Source of the DNA: Mesobacillus jeotgali | GTDB lineage: Bacteria; Bacillota; Bacilli; Bacillales; Cytobacillaceae | Direction of reading: 5' to 3' | Assembly: GCF_014856545.2 (NCBI RefSeq) | Contig: NZ_CP109811.1 | Coordinates: forward strand, 1,606,001 to 1,670,000 | Length of the DNA: 64,000 nucleotides | Shown here: one piece after another, positions 7,619 through 16,519 of the stretch | Layout of the letters: each line of letters begins with the position of its first letter | Numbering within the stretch: position 1 is the first letter of the stretch | The notes under the pieces: generated by a model | The model's input: the letters and a program-made list of their open reading frames with translations, nothing else | Database searches by the model: none | Told to the model about the DNA's origin: nothing | Program-made: the position numbers and the translations under genes

Positions 7619-8422
7619 ATGGAATATAATCTGAAAGAAATTGATACATATGCGAAAAGCTGGATCAAGGAAGCCGGTGAAAATATCAGGGCTTCTTTTC
7701 CGGAGACTTTAAATGTTACCTCAAAATCAAATCCGAATGACCTGGTTACAGATATTGATAAAGGGACAGAGCAATATTTTATCGAGAAGATCAAAGGGAC
7801 CTATCCTGACCATCGCATCATGGGCGAGGAAGGGTACGGAGACGAAGTGACATCTTTATCAGGAGTAGTCTGGATCATAGACCCAATCGATGGGACGATG
7901 AATTTTGTTCACCAGCAGCGGAATTTTGCGATTTCTATCGGCATTTATATTGATGGGGAAGGGATGATCGGACTCATCTATGATGTGGTCCACGATGAAC
8001 TCTATCATTGCGTAAAAGGGAATGGTGTTTATTTAAACGAAAAAGCAATTCCGGAACTTACAGATGCAAAGGTGAGTGAAGCAATTATTGCTCTTAACGC
8101 TACCTGGGTGGCCCCTAATAAACGGATTGATCACGAGATGCTAATACCCCTGGTAAAAGACGTAAGAGGAACGCGTTCTTATGGTTCTGCGGCCATGGAA
8201 ATGGTGTATGTCGCTACCGGGAGAATAGATGCTTATATGACACCAAGGCTTGCACCTTGGGACATTGCTGCCGGCATCATCATGATTAAGGAACTTGGCG
8301 GTGAAGCTACGGACCTTAGAGGAGGAGAGCTGGATTTGCTTCAGCAGAGTTCTTTGTTTGTGTCGAAGCCAAGCCTGCACAAGGAAATCCTTAAGAATTA
8401 TCTAAAGGATGGAAAATGGTGA
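7619..8422 (+). CDS. suhB: Inositol monophosphatase family phosphatase
   Basis: Mg-dependent phosphatase of the IMPase/FIG superfamily (YktC/SuhB), 267 residues, the usual length. The metal-site motifs are visible: GEEGYGD (about residues 69-75), WIIDPIDGTMNF (about 85-96) and WDIAAG near residue 215. ATG follows GGGGGAAAG. The gene overlaps the start of the following acetyltransferase gene by a few bases, suggesting translational coupling. The true substrate (inositol phosphate, PAP or a sugar phosphate) cannot be read from sequence. Confidence 0.88.
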   Translation: MEYNLKEIDTYAKSWIKEAGENIRASFPETLNVTSKSNPNDLVTDIDKGTEQYFIEKIKGTYPDHRIMGEEGYGDEVTSLSGVVWIIDPIDGTMNFVHQQRNFAISIGIYIDGEGMIGLIYDVVHDELYHCVKGNGVYLNEKAIPELTDAKVSEAIIALNATWVAPNKRIDHEMLIPLVKDVRGTRSYGSAAMEMVYVATGRIDAYMTPRLAPWDIAAGIIMIKELGGEATDLRGGELDLLQQSSLFVSKPSLHKEILKNYLKDGKW

Positions 8423-8876
8423 CCTTAACCTGTCGGCCATTTGAAAATAAAGATTTCGTGTTTTTTCAGGAGTTAATATCCTCTAGCTCAAAATGGAGAA
8501 AAATGAATTGGGGAGCTTGTCTTTAGAAGAGTATATAGAACATTACAAAGGTTTTTCAGGTGAATGGAGGGTCTGGGAAAAGGCAGGAATTCCTGTGGCG
8601 GTATCTTATCACGTGGAATCGGCTTCCTCTAACCAAAAACCGTGGCTTGGCACCATATTAATAAAAGCGGAGGAAAGACGGCAGGGAATTGCATCAGCCA
8701 TTATGGACCAGCTCTCTGATGAATTTAAAGAGAAGGGTCAAAAAGCTGTTTTTGCCGCTGTTCCTTTCGATGAATATGAATGGTCCAACTTCCTTACAGA
8801 CTGCGGCTTTGAACAATTCAAGACAGATGAAAACAAGGGCGAAATCTTTTTGATCATGGTCCGCCCATTAGAATGA
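8416..8876 (+). pseudogene. GNAT acetyltransferase interrupted by a single-base frameshift
   Basis: ATG 8416 (with AAAGGA upstream, overlapping the suhB stop) opens a frame beginning MVTLTCRPFENKDFVFFQ that ends at TAG after about 35 codons. One base shifted, the frame from 8493 continues as GSLSLEEYIEHYKGF and a GNAT domain with the acetyl-CoA loop ERRQGIASAI. Adding one T in the run AATTGGGG near 8506 would join them into about 153 residues, a normal GNAT length. Either the gene is broken or the base call is wrong. An internal restart at ATG 8493 could yield a truncated 127-residue protein lacking the first strand. Confidence 0.75.
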
Positions 8877-8922
8877 CCGGCTGGAAACCCAGCCGGCCTT
8901 ACTGTTAAGAAAAGAATAATTT

Positions 8923-9108
8923 CTAAAGTTCTCCTGCTTCTCTCATCTGCTTTTTCTTCTTAAAGCCGAATCCCATCACGAAAATTAGGGCGATTATACA
9001 TGCCAGAGTACCGGCAATGCTCCTTTCACCGATGGCGATTCCAATACCAATCATGCATGAAGCGGCTGCAAATGCGAAAAATAATAATGGCCATTTTATC
9101 TGCTTCAA
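8923..9108 (-). CDS. ylaF: Small membrane protein YlaF (DUF5325-like)
   Basis: A 61-residue protein with two hydrophobic segments (about 7-24 and 30-47) and a basic C-terminus (FKKKKQMREAGEL). TTG start with GGGGGAGA upstream. The C-terminal GFGFKKKKQ...REAG pattern and the position directly upstream of, and divergent from, typA match YlaF of B. subtilis. Function is unknown. Confidence 0.7.
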   Translation of the reverse strand: MKQIKWPLLFFAFAAASCMIGIGIAIGERSIAGTLACIIALIFVMGFGFKKKKQMREAGEL

Positions 9109-9194
9109 GGTGATTCTCCCCCATTCGACATTTGGTGCAAATAATAATATATTTAATTGTACAATAAAATGCTTTTAGGTTTCTACTCTTATTG

Positions 9195-9203
9195 TGTTAT
9201 AAT
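9195..9203 (+). promoter_or_regulatory. Extended -10 promoter element before typA
   Basis: TG-N-TATAAT (TGTTATAAT) stands about 60 bases before the typA start. The -35 region is poor, as expected for extended -10 promoters. This is the likely sigA start for the typA-ylaH unit. Confidence 0.45.
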
Positions 9204-9262
9204 ATGTAAGTTGTGTAAAAAGCCAATAGATAAATTACGATATTAAAGGCAGGGTGACTTTT

Positions 9263-11098
9263 TTGAAATTAAGAGAAGATATTAGAAATATAGCGATCAT
9301 TGCCCACGTTGACCACGGTAAAACGACATTGGTCGACCAGCTCCTCAAGCAATCAGGCACATTCCGTATTAATGAGCACGTTGAAGAGCGCGCAATGGAT
9401 TCAAATGACTTGGAAAGAGAACGAGGAATTACGATCCTCGCGAAGAATACAGCTATTTCCTATAATGATACAAGAATTAACATTCTTGATACTCCTGGAC
9501 ACGCTGACTTTGGCGGCGAAGTTGAGCGTATCATGAAAATGGTTGACGGCGTATTGCTTGTTGTCGATGCATATGAAGGCTGCATGCCGCAAACACGCTT
9601 TGTCTTGAAGAAAGCACTTGAACAGCATTTAACACCTATCGTGGTAGTGAATAAGATTGACCGTGACTTTGCCCGTCCTTCTGAGGTCGTTGATGAAGTT
9701 CTTGACTTGTTCATCGAATTGGGTGCAGATGAGGATCAGCTTGAGTTCCCGGTTGTTTATGCATCTGCAATAAACGGAACAGCAAGCATGGACCCTGAAA
9801 AACAGGATGAAAACATGCAGGCATTGTACGAGTCCATCATTGACCATATCCCCGCTCCTGTTGATAACAGTGAAGAGCCTCTTCAATTCCAGGTGGCACT
9901 TCTTGACTACAATGACTATGTGGGAAGAATCGGAATCGGCCGTGTATTCCGCGGAACGATGAAGGTAGGCCAGCAGGTAGCACTTATGAAGCTGGACGGC
10001 TCTGTAAAACAATTCCGTGTAACAAAGATTTTTGGTTTCTTCGGGCTAAAGCGCCAGGAAATCCAGGAAGCACATGCTGGTGACCTAATTGCTTTATCCG
10101 GAATGGAAGATATTAATGTCGGTGAAACAGTATGTCCATTCGACCAGCAAGATCCGCTGCCGGTACTGCGCATTGATGAGCCAACCCTGCAAATGACGTT
10201 TCTTGTCAATAACAGCCCATTCGCAGGTCGTGAGGGTAAATACCTGACTGCAAGGAAAATCGAAGAAAGACTTCGTGCACAATTGCAAACTGACGTTAGT
10301 CTTAGAGTTGACAACACGGATTCTCCGGATGCCTGGATCGTTTCAGGACGTGGAGAACTTCACTTGTCAATCTTGATTGAAAACATGCGTCGCGAAGGTT
10401 ATGAGCTTCAAGTTTCAAAGCCTGAAGTAATCGTAAGGGAAATTGACGGAGTGAGATGTGAACCAGTTGAACGCGTTCAAATCGATGTTCCTGAAGAACA
10501 CACAGGGTCCATCATGGAGTCAATCGGTGCCCGTAAAGGCGAAATGCTTGATATGATCAATAATGGCAGCGGCCAGGTTCGCTTGATTTTCAACGTACCG
10601 GCACGTGGACTTATCGGGTACACAACAGAGTTTTTAACATTAACTCGCGGATATGGTATCATTAACCATACATTCGACAGCTACCAGCCAATGCTTCAGG
10701 GCCAGGTAGGCGGACGCCGCCAGGGTGTTCTGGTTTCAATGGAATCAGGAAAGGCATCTACTTATGGTATCATGCAGGTAGAAGACCGCGGAACGATCTT
10801 CGTTGAGCCCGGAACTGAAATTTATGAAGGCATGATTGTCGGCGAGCACACTCGTGAAAACGACATAACTGTAAATATCACGAAGGTAAAGGCAGCAACT
10901 AATATTCGTTCTGCAAATAAGGACCAGACTTCGGTCATCAAGAAGCCAAGAATTATGACACTTGAGGAATCTTTGGAATACTTGAACGATGATGAGTACT
11001 GCGAAGTTACACCAGAATCAATCAGACTCCGTAAAAAGATTCTTGATAAGAATGAGCGTGAAAGAATGGCGAAAAAGAAAAAATACGCTGAAGCTTAA
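9263..11098 (+). CDS. typA: Ribosome-associated GTPase TypA/BipA
   Basis: Translational GTPase (YlaG in B. subtilis) related to EF-G and LepA. It binds ribosomes and is needed for growth at low temperature or under stress in several bacteria. G-motifs are clear: AHVDHGKTT (G1), RGITI (G2), [10 protein letters not shown] (G3) and NKIDR (G4). Domain II, the EF-G domain III/V-like parts and the TypA C-terminal domain follow, with 611 residues in all. TTG 9263 ([12 protein letters not shown]) is chosen over GTG 9254 because AGGG sits 8 bases upstream and the B. subtilis protein starts at the same point. Confidence 0.95.
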   Translation: MKLREDIRNIAIIAHVDHGKTTLVDQLLKQSGTFRINEHVEERAMDSNDLERERGITILAKNTAISYNDTRINILDTPGHADFGGEVERIMKMVDGVLLVVDAYEGCMPQTRFVLKKALEQHLTPIVVVNKIDRDFARPSEVVDEVLDLFIELGADEDQLEFPVVYASAINGTASMDPEKQDENMQALYESIIDHIPAPVDNSEEPLQFQVALLDYNDYVGRIGIGRVFRGTMKVGQQVALMKLDGSVKQFRVTKIFGFFGLKRQEIQEAHAGDLIALSGMEDINVGETVCPFDQQDPLPVLRIDEPTLQMTFLVNNSPFAGREGKYLTARKIEERLRAQLQTDVSLRVDNTDSPDAWIVSGRGELHLSILIENMRREGYELQVSKPEVIVREIDGVRCEPVERVQIDVPEEHTGSIMESIGARKGEMLDMINNGSGQVRLIFNVPARGLIGYTTEFLTLTRGYGIINHTFDSYQPMLQGQVGGRRQGVLVSMESGKASTYGIMQVEDRGTIFVEPGTEIYEGMIVGEHTRENDITVNITKVKAATNIRSANKDQTSVIKKPRIMTLEESLEYLNDDEYCEVTPESIRLRKKILDKNERERMAKKKKYAEA

Positions 11099-11117
11099 TT
11101 AAGTAGGGGGAAGAAGT

Positions 11118-11432
11118 ATGGATGTAAGCCAGAGATTATCATTTTTTGCAGCATTATTCCGGGTAGATGAGAATCCGACGGTTGGTATGTGGATGCTTTA
11201 CCTGACAATTGCCGCTCTCAGCATCCTTGTATATAAACTTGGATTTGCACAGAAGCTGCCATTGTTTAAAAGTATCATCATCTACGTGTTTCTATTGCTT
11301 GGCTCTACAGTCCTGACCTTCCTTGCTATTTTCCTTCCCATTACGGAAGGACTTGTGGTCGCTGCGCTTATTCTGATCATTTACAAGCTTAGGCTGCGCC
11401 AGCATAAAAAAGCAGAAGCGAATGTCAAATAG
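11118..11432 (+). CDS. ylaH: YlaH-like membrane protein
   Basis: A 104-residue protein with three predicted membrane segments (about 24-42, 51-70 and 75-90) and a basic C-terminal tail. It lies 20 bases after typA with GGGGGAAG before the ATG, so it is probably co-transcribed. Size, hydropathy and position match YlaH, whose function is unknown. Confidence 0.8.
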   Translation: MDVSQRLSFFAALFRVDENPTVGMWMLYLTIAALSILVYKLGFAQKLPLFKSIIIYVFLLLGSTVLTFLAIFLPITEGLVVAALILIIYKLRLRQHKKAEANVK

Positions 11433-11443
11433 GAGTTGGGGAA

Positions 11444-11737
11444 ATGAAATCACTCCAGGATGCAATTTATAATTGGCTGACCATTAAAATCGTCAGCGAC
11501 GCTCGGCCAGAAGATACAGCTGCTCAAGAAACAACACAACTATTCGAACAAATTCTTGCCGATGAACATAATGTTGAATCAAAAGAATTAAAACGAGATG
11601 CATTAATGTATTATGTCACCGTTGTTCAGGAAGGCAACTCTAAAGAGTACCGTTTTCCGCGCGACCTGATCGAAGTCATGCTTGACCAGATCAGGCAGGA
11701 ACCAGACAAATACGTCAACTATCCAGAAGAAGAATAG
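11444..11737 (+). CDS. Conserved hypothetical protein
   Basis: A 97-residue soluble acidic protein (MKSLQDAIYNWLTIK), 12 bases after ylaH and preceded by GGAGTTGGGG, so it is the third gene of the typA unit. I do not recognise a family. It is predicted mostly helical, with no cysteines and no membrane segment. A strong terminator follows. Confidence 0.75.
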   Translation: MKSLQDAIYNWLTIKIVSDARPEDTAAQETTQLFEQILADEHNVESKELKRDALMYYVTVVQEGNSKEYRFPRDLIEVMLDQIRQEPDKYVNYPEEE

Positions 11738-11741
11738 TGAA

Positions 11742-11771
11742 AATCCGCCCGGCTATGGGCGGATTTTTTTT
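11742..11771 (+). terminator. Terminator of the typA operon
   Basis: AATCCGCCC/GGGCGGATT stem (11742-11750 with 11757-11765), followed by a T-run. Confidence 0.9.
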
Positions 11772-11840
11772 GCTGTTATTTATTTCAAAACAAAATAAGG
11801 CAGGTTTAAGGCGCAAAGCAGGAAAGTTGTCAAAAAAGCT

Positions 11841-12055
11841 ATAGTTCAGAGGGGAAAGGCTAAGGGTGTCTATCGCCAAGAGCGAATCCCTTATAGAGGA
11901 GGAAAGGCTTGCATAAGGGTGTCTATCGCCAAGAACGGAACCCTTATAGAGGAGGAAAGGCTCACAAAAGGGTGTCTATCGCCAAGAACGGAATCGTTAT
12001 AGAGGATGAAAAGGGTGCATAAGGGTATGATTCGCTAAGAATTGTATCCTTAGGT
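11841..12055. repeat. Tandem array of 53-bp hairpin units
   Basis: A half unit (11841-11860) is followed by units at 11861-11913, 11914-11966 and 11967-12019 and a diverged partial unit at 12020-12055, with an exact 53-base period. The shared part is AAGGGTGTCTATCGCCAAG followed by AACGGA, then CCCTTATAGAGGAGGAAAGG. In unit 2 ATAAGGGT pairs perfectly with ACCCTTAT, and other units carry weaker versions. No reading frame or phage gene is linked to it. It fills the typA operon-ylaI interval. Confidence 0.85.
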
Positions 12056-12101
12056 GGATTCAGACTAGTTTGAGAGGGGATCCCAAGTGTTGTCTGAATC
12101 C
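12056..12101. repeat. Perfect 10-bp inverted repeat
   Basis: GGATTCAGAC (12056-12065) and GTCTGAATCC (12092-12101) with a 26-base spacer, immediately after the 53-bp array. There is no T-run, so it is unlikely to be a terminator. Confidence 0.7.
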
Positions 12102-12157
12102 GTCCTGGAGCCCGCCATAAACTTTTTCAGGAGGGCAAATAATCAAATCGGTGGATA

Positions 12158-12358
12158 TCACCAATCATCCTTCTTAACGCGGGAGCGGTATAACCTGAAA
12201 TTACCGGTGGCGATTCGATTGTTCGTTTTTTCGGCAATTCGTTCATTGCATGGTTCACACATATATGTATGGATCGGCCTGTTCCTGAGCCGCTTCGCCT
12301 CAAGGGTATCGCTGTTAATATTCTCGATTTTGTCGCAAAGTACGCATTTGACTCTCAT
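12158..12358 (-). CDS. ylaI: YlaI family zinc-ribbon protein
   Basis: A 66-residue protein starting MRVKCVLCDKIENIN, with CVLC and CEPC pairs that look like a treble-clef or zinc-ribbon site. AGAGGTG precedes the chosen ATG (12356-12358); a longer frame starting 18 bases upstream has no ribosome site. It matches YlaI (DUF2197). Function is unknown. It is transcribed against the typA operon. Confidence 0.85.
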   Translation of the reverse strand: MRVKCVLCDKIENINSDTLEAKRLRNRPIHTYMCEPCNERIAEKTNNRIATGNFRLYRSRVKKDDW

Positions 12359-12442
12359 TCTTACACCTCTTATCAATAATTATCATACATAGCCTGGTTA
12401 AGATTGGATTATATTATAGTATATCATTGTTTCCAGACTGAA

Positions 12443-12468
12443 CAGGGAAAATCATTTGATTTGCCCTG
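12443..12468. repeat. Imperfect 12-bp palindrome between ylaI and the PPOX gene
   Basis: CAGGG-A-AAATCA (12443-12454) and TGATTT-G-CCCTG (12457-12468) form a near-perfect palindrome with a 2-base centre, upstream of both divergent genes. It could be an operator or just a hairpin. There is no T-run on either side. Confidence 0.5.
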
Positions 12469-12514
12469 CCTAAAGAATTCGTAGTACTATTATGATAGTG
12501 TAAGGAGGGTGAAT

Positions 12515-12970
12515 ATGGCAAATCAAGTGGAACCTAAATTAATCAAACCGTTGTTTGATGAATTGCAAAAAGAGCGTTTTGTCACCTTGGCGACAGTGGA
12601 CCATGAAACTAGCGGCCCGAATGTAAGTGCGATTTCATGGGTGCTGGCAAAAGATGAGGAAACTGTTTATTTTGCGGTGGATAACCGTTCTAGAATCATC
12701 GAGAATATCAAGAGCAATGACAAAGCAGTAATCAACCTGATCGCAAATGAATCTACATATTCAATCAGCGGGACAGCAAGCGTCAAGCAGGAAAAGCTTG
12801 AAGGTGTACCTTTGAAGCTAGCGTTAGTCGAAATCAAAATCACCGAAGTAAGGGACGTTATGTTCTATGGATCAAAAATCGTCGCTGAACCTCAATATGA
12901 CAAGACCTATGATAAAGACGCTGCGGCACGCCTTGATAATCAGGTAATGGATGCAATGAGAAAAGCTTAG
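12515..12970 (+). CDS. Pyridoxamine 5'-phosphate oxidase-like flavin-binding protein
   Basis: A 151-residue split-barrel protein resembling small PPOX/FMN-binding proteins (FVTLATVDHETSGPNVSAISWV near residue 20, typical first strands of that fold). AAGGAGG lies just before ATG 12515. Members bind FMN or heme and reduce diverse substrates; the substrate here is unknown. It is divergent from ylaI and convergent with ylaJ, sharing a terminator. Confidence 0.75.
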   Translation: MANQVEPKLIKPLFDELQKERFVTLATVDHETSGPNVSAISWVLAKDEETVYFAVDNRSRIIENIKSNDKAVINLIANESTYSISGTASVKQEKLEGVPLKLALVEIKITEVRDVMFYGSKIVAEPQYDKTYDKDAAARLDNQVMDAMRKA

Positions 12971-12990
12971 TCGATGACTAAGCTTTTTTT
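12961..12990 (+). terminator. Terminator between the PPOX gene and ylaJ
   Basis: AAAAGCTTAGTC/GACTAAGCTTTT, a 12-bp stem with a 3-base loop and a T-run. It starts inside the end of the PPOX gene and overlaps the ylaJ stop. Confidence 0.85.
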
Positions 12991-13573
12991 ATTTATGGTA
13001 GTTAGATTGTTGTTCTTGTTCCTTTTCCAATTGTTTTTTCTCACCATCGTCCAGTTTCTTCTTAGGGTCCTCTGTCGGGCTTTTAGTCTGCGGCTCAATC
13101 ATATCGGCTGGAACTTCTGGCATAACTCTTCCGGTTATGTCAGAAAGCTCGTTCATAATACCCTGGATAGGCTGTCCGTTTTGGATATCCTCTGATATCT
13201 CCCTTAATCTCGCTGTGATATCTGGGTCCGCAACAACGACTGCCCTGGCACCGTGCGGATCTTTCTTTAATGCTTCCGCCACTGTATATTTAACAGTATC
13301 TACCTCTGACCTCTCCATCCTATCCTTAACGTCTATCCCCACTATCGCATAGCGTCCGACTACTACAGCAGCGGCATCGTCCACATTCGGGATGTGAGTG
13401 GTTAAGCTCACCAGATGGCGGGATATCTCCTGGCCTGATTGGCGGTCAACATCTTCTATTGCACTATTCTGGACCTTGACCTTATGATCTTCGTCAGCTT
13501 TGTTGGCGTTGTTCTGTCCGTTGCATGCAGTCAATAGCAGCACAAACAAAATGGCAGCAACCAATCTCATCAT
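12989..13573 (-). CDS. ylaJ: YhcN/YlaJ family sporulation lipoprotein
   Basis: A 194-residue lipoprotein: signal peptide with lipobox LLLTAC (Cys 17), a polar linker, then the YhcN/YlaJ domain (YAIVGIDVKDRMERSEVDT) and a charged tail. This family occurs in spore inner membranes of Bacilli and has been linked to germination in some species. ATG follows GGAGGGG. It is transcribed against the PPOX gene. I could not see a clear sigE or sigG promoter. Confidence 0.88.
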   Translation of the reverse strand: MMRLVAAILFVLLLTACNGQNNANKADEDHKVKVQNSAIEDVDRQSGQEISRHLVSLTTHIPNVDDAAAVVVGRYAIVGIDVKDRMERSEVDTVKYTVAEALKKDPHGARAVVVADPDITARLREISEDIQNGQPIQGIMNELSDITGRVMPEVPADMIEPQTKSPTEDPKKKLDDGEKKQLEKEQEQQSNYHK

Positions 13574-13892
13574 AATGAACCCCTCCGATTATTTATTCAT
13601 AAAAAGTCCTTATCACTCAACTGGGAATTAAAATGAGGAAGACAGTTTCCTAGCCAGTATTCCCTGAAATTTTCTTGTGGTTTTTCCCTCAACCTTCCTA
13701 TTTGATATAGCCTCGAAGCGGGAATACAGCAGGTAACTAAGTTTCCAACAGAACCTGTAAAAAAGAAATGCTCAAAGGTTATTGTGCAAAATATCTTCTA
13801 TCTTTATTCAAAAAGTCATATATTTTACCAAAGTCCCGGCCAAGGCTGCCAAGTTGGCCAAAGTCGAGATCAATAAGGCGGGAGGCATCAAT
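13574..13892. other. Intergenic stretch between ylaJ and ylaK
   Basis: About 320 bases between divergent genes. The reading frame of ylaK stays open back to 13782 but has no ribosome site there. The only structure seen is a small GGCCAA/TTGGCC stem near 13837-13860. The region must hold promoters for both genes, but no strong match was found. Confidence 0.45.
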
Positions 13893-15233
13893 TTGAGTAA
13901 AATATACGTACTGGATACAAACGTCTTACTACAGGATCCGCACGCGATTTTTTCTTTTCAAGACAATGAAGTTGTCATACCTGCTGTAGTTCTGGAGGAA
14001 GTGGATTCAAAGAAAAGATATATGGATGAGATAGGGCGCAACGCACGCCAGGTTTCAAGGCTCATAGACGGCATGAGGGAAACAGGTAAGCTGCATGAAA
14101 AAATTAACCTCGAGGGCGGTGGAACGCTTCGAATTGAGCTGAACCACCGTTCTTTCCATCAACTGCAGGAAATCTTCGTTGAAAAAACAAATGACAATCG
14201 AATACTGGCAGTAGCTAAAAACCTGAGTCTTGAAGAGGAAACGAAGGAAGATGGACGTCCGGTAATCCTTGTTAGTAAGGACGCACTTGTACGTGTCAAA
14301 GCAGATGCCATCGGGCTGATCGCTGAAGACTTTTTAAGTGACAGGGTTGTGGAAATTAACCATCTGTATTCGGGCTATGCAGAAGTGTACTTGGAAATAG
14401 AAGAGCTCAATCGCTTTTATGAAAAAGGAGAACTGAATATCTCTGATTTAAAGGGGCAAAACTTTTTTTACCCAAATCAGTTTGTGATTATGAAAGATAT
14501 TCTCGGCAGTTCAGCTTCCGCAATAGGCATGGTCGATACCAAAGGTAAAAAAGTGAAAAAACTTATTTTTGAACATGAGGGTAAACACATATGGGGAATC
14601 AAGCCAAGAAATGTCCAGCAGATCATGGCGGTGGAACTGCTTTTACGGCAAGACATGCCTCTGATCACTTTGACAGGGAGGGCAGGCACAGGGAAAACCT
14701 TGCTAGCATTGGCATCAGGCCTTCTGCAGACCGAGGACTTGGGCATATTTAAAAAACTGCTTGTAGCAAGGCCGATTGTGCCAGTAGGAAAGGATTTAGG
14801 GTTCTTGCCTGGTGAAAAACAGGAAAAGCTCAGACCATGGATACAGCCCATTTATGATAACCTTGAATTCCTTTTCAATACAAAAAAACCTGGAGAGCTT
14901 GATGCCATACTGGCAGGAATGGGTTCAATCGAGGTAGAGGCATTAACGTATATAAGGGGCAGGAGCATACCGGATCAATTCATCATTATTGATGAAGCAC
15001 AAAACCTGACAAAGCATGAAGTGAAGACCATCCTGACAAGGGTTGGGGAGCGCAGTAAAATTGTCTTGATGGGTGACCCTGACCAAATTGACCATCCATA
15101 CCTGGACGCTTATAATAATGGGCTGACGTATGTGGTGGAAAAATTCAAGGACCAGCAGATTGCCGGTCACGTCCGGCTCGTTAAAGGAGAAAGATCACCT
15201 CTTGCCCAGCTCGCAGCCGATCTGTTGAATTGA
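13893..15233 (+). CDS. ylaK: PIN domain-PhoH family ATPase/ribonuclease (YlaK)
   Basis: A 446-residue PhoH2-type protein: an N-terminal PIN nuclease domain (VLDTNVLLQDP near residue 5, with further acidic residues) fused to a C-terminal PhoH P-loop NTPase (Walker A TGRAGTGKT, Walker B FIIIDEAQN). PhoH2 proteins have been reported as RNA helicase/ribonucleases. TTG 13893 is chosen because GGGAGG lies 6 bases upstream and the PIN domain starts at once (MSKIYVLDTN). It is monocistronic. Confidence 0.92.
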   Translation: MSKIYVLDTNVLLQDPHAIFSFQDNEVVIPAVVLEEVDSKKRYMDEIGRNARQVSRLIDGMRETGKLHEKINLEGGGTLRIELNHRSFHQLQEIFVEKTNDNRILAVAKNLSLEEETKEDGRPVILVSKDALVRVKADAIGLIAEDFLSDRVVEINHLYSGYAEVYLEIEELNRFYEKGELNISDLKGQNFFYPNQFVIMKDILGSSASAIGMVDTKGKKVKKLIFEHEGKHIWGIKPRNVQQIMAVELLLRQDMPLITLTGRAGTGKTLLALASGLLQTEDLGIFKKLLVARPIVPVGKDLGFLPGEKQEKLRPWIQPIYDNLEFLFNTKKPGELDAILAGMGSIEVEALTYIRGRSIPDQFIIIDEAQNLTKHEVKTILTRVGERSKIVLMGDPDQIDHPYLDAYNNGLTYVVEKFKDQQIAGHVRLVKGERSPLAQLAADLLN

Positions 15234-15266
15234 TATTATGTACTTGTTATTCGGGAAGAGGCCATA

Positions 15267-15294
15267 ATAAAACGGGCATCCACATGATGCCCGT
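15267..15294 (-). terminator. Terminator on the minus strand
   Basis: ACGGGCATC/GATGCCCGT stem. Read on the minus strand it is followed by TTTTATT, so it ends the gene at 15312-15812. Confidence 0.7.
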
Positions 15295-15311
15295 TGGCAG
15301 TGCCTTATAGC

Positions 15312-15812
15312 TTATTCAACTATGAATCCCGTAACATTTTTGATTGGGTTCTCTTTATTGGAGCCATCCTTGTAATAGACATGCAGTGGTCCGTCTTCCT
15401 TTAATGGTTTGCCGTCTTTGGAAAATCCGAGGATGATACCAGAAGCTTCTTCGAGGGAAAGAGCTATCCGGTCATTATCGCCGTATTCGATCACAACCGT
15501 CGCAGCATTCTGATCTGGTTCGGCATTAACAAGAAATGGCTTGAAGGGAATGCCGAAAGTGCCTGTCAGGACTTTTTCCTTTTCGAACTTAACTTCTGTT
15601 TTCAGTGTTGGCGGGTAAACGGCACCCTCCATAATTTCACGATCCCAATGCTTCGAGACAGATTTCGTATACTCCTCAAGGGTATCGTCGGTTTTATGTT
15701 CTTCGTTGAAATATGTATTCAAATCTACTTTGCGATCGTCGAAAATCCAGACACCTGGATCCAAAGTGATCTTGTATTTGACTCTTCCTCCAATAGGGAT
15801 GATTGTCTCCAT
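15312..15812 (-). CDS. Conserved hypothetical protein at the ylaL position
   Basis: A 166-residue soluble acidic protein starting METIIPIGGRVKYKITLDP. AGGAGG lies 5 bases before ATG 15812, which decides the start over a longer frame. It looks beta-rich with a conserved-looking WIFDDRKVDL segment. It sits between ylaK and ylaN, where B. subtilis has ylaL and ylaM, so it may be the YlaL counterpart. I do not recognise an enzyme family and assign no function. Confidence 0.75.
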   Translation of the reverse strand: METIIPIGGRVKYKITLDPGVWIFDDRKVDLNTYFNEEHKTDDTLEEYTKSVSKHWDREIMEGAVYPPTLKTEVKFEKEKVLTGTFGIPFKPFLVNAEPDQNAATVVIEYGDNDRIALSLEEASGIILGFSKDGKPLKEDGPLHVYYKDGSNKENPIKNVTGFIVE

Positions 15813-16001
15813 AATTTCCTCCTGCAATTTTACATATATTATTTATTCAGTATAACGATATTTTGACAAGTTGTCATTTCAACTCCTCTATAGCGGGCTC
15901 ACCATTAAATTCTGCATCCCTAATATTCTTGCTTTTTTGTCCACTTAAGGGTAAAATTTAAAGATAGGATTGGGTAATCGCTCGGAAACGGGGGGATCAA
16001 G

Positions 16002-16283
16002 TTGGCGTCTGATATGATAATCAACCATCAGGAAAAAGCCCATGCCTTATTAAAGGCTGACGCTGATAAAATTTTAAAGCTGATCAAAGTGCAAATGGAT
16101 AACCTGACAATGCCTCAATGCCCTCTTTATGAAGAGGTTTTAGATACGCAAATGTTTGGATTATCGAGAGAGATAGATTTTGCAGTAAGACTCGGCTTAA
16201 TCGAAGAATCAGATGGGAAAGTAATTCTCGAACAATTGGAAAAAGAGCTTTCCATATTGCATGAAGCTTCGTTAAAAAAATAA
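16002..16283 (+). CDS. ylaN: YlaN, UPF0358 family iron-related protein
   Basis: A 93-residue helical protein carrying the family's near-invariant segment ([18 protein letters not shown], then [15 protein letters not shown]). TTG start with GGGGGGATC. In B. subtilis and S. aureus YlaN is needed under iron limitation, binds Fe(II) and interacts with Fur to relieve repression. The Cys in PQCP may be a metal ligand. It is followed by a strong terminator, then ftsW. Confidence 0.95.
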   Translation: MASDMIINHQEKAHALLKADADKILKLIKVQMDNLTMPQCPLYEEVLDTQMFGLSREIDFAVRLGLIEESDGKVILEQLEKELSILHEASLKK

Positions 16284-16290
16284 AATCCTA

Positions 16291-16329
16291 AAAACTCAAA
16301 CAGTCCTAAAAGATTGTTTGAGTTTTTTT
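16291..16329 (+). terminator. Terminator after ylaN
   Basis: Stem AAAACTCAAACAGTC with GATTGTTTGAGTTTTT, 5-base loop, T-run. Confidence 0.88.
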
Positions 16330-16519
16330 GTTAAGACTTTGCGGATGTTGCCACTTTATATAAGTTTTCATGTTTTTCCTGTTTAGGTGTTTTCTCGTAA
16401 ATTGCATTACACTTCAATGACAATATATTAAGAATTCCATAACTTTTCCTTTAACAAAGGCAGGATATTTCAACTTATAGTAGAATAGATTAAACAACTT
16501 AGAAGATGGGGAAGAGACG

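Noticed and set aside
8877..8896. Terminator after the frameshifted acetyltransferase
   Set aside because: The CCGGCTGG/CCAGCCGG stem is good but no T-run follows on either strand.
11841..12055. CRISPR-like array
   Set aside because: Repeats are contiguous with no unique spacers between constant repeats, and no cas genes are nearby.
12087..12392. Plus-strand open frame of 101 codons
   Set aside because: Covers ylaI on the opposite strand, which has a zinc-ribbon pattern and a strong ribosome site; the plus frame has neither.
13782..13892. N-terminal extension of the ylaK frame
   Set aside because: The 37 extra codons have no ribosome site and precede the PIN domain start; TTG 13893 with GGGAGG fits much better.
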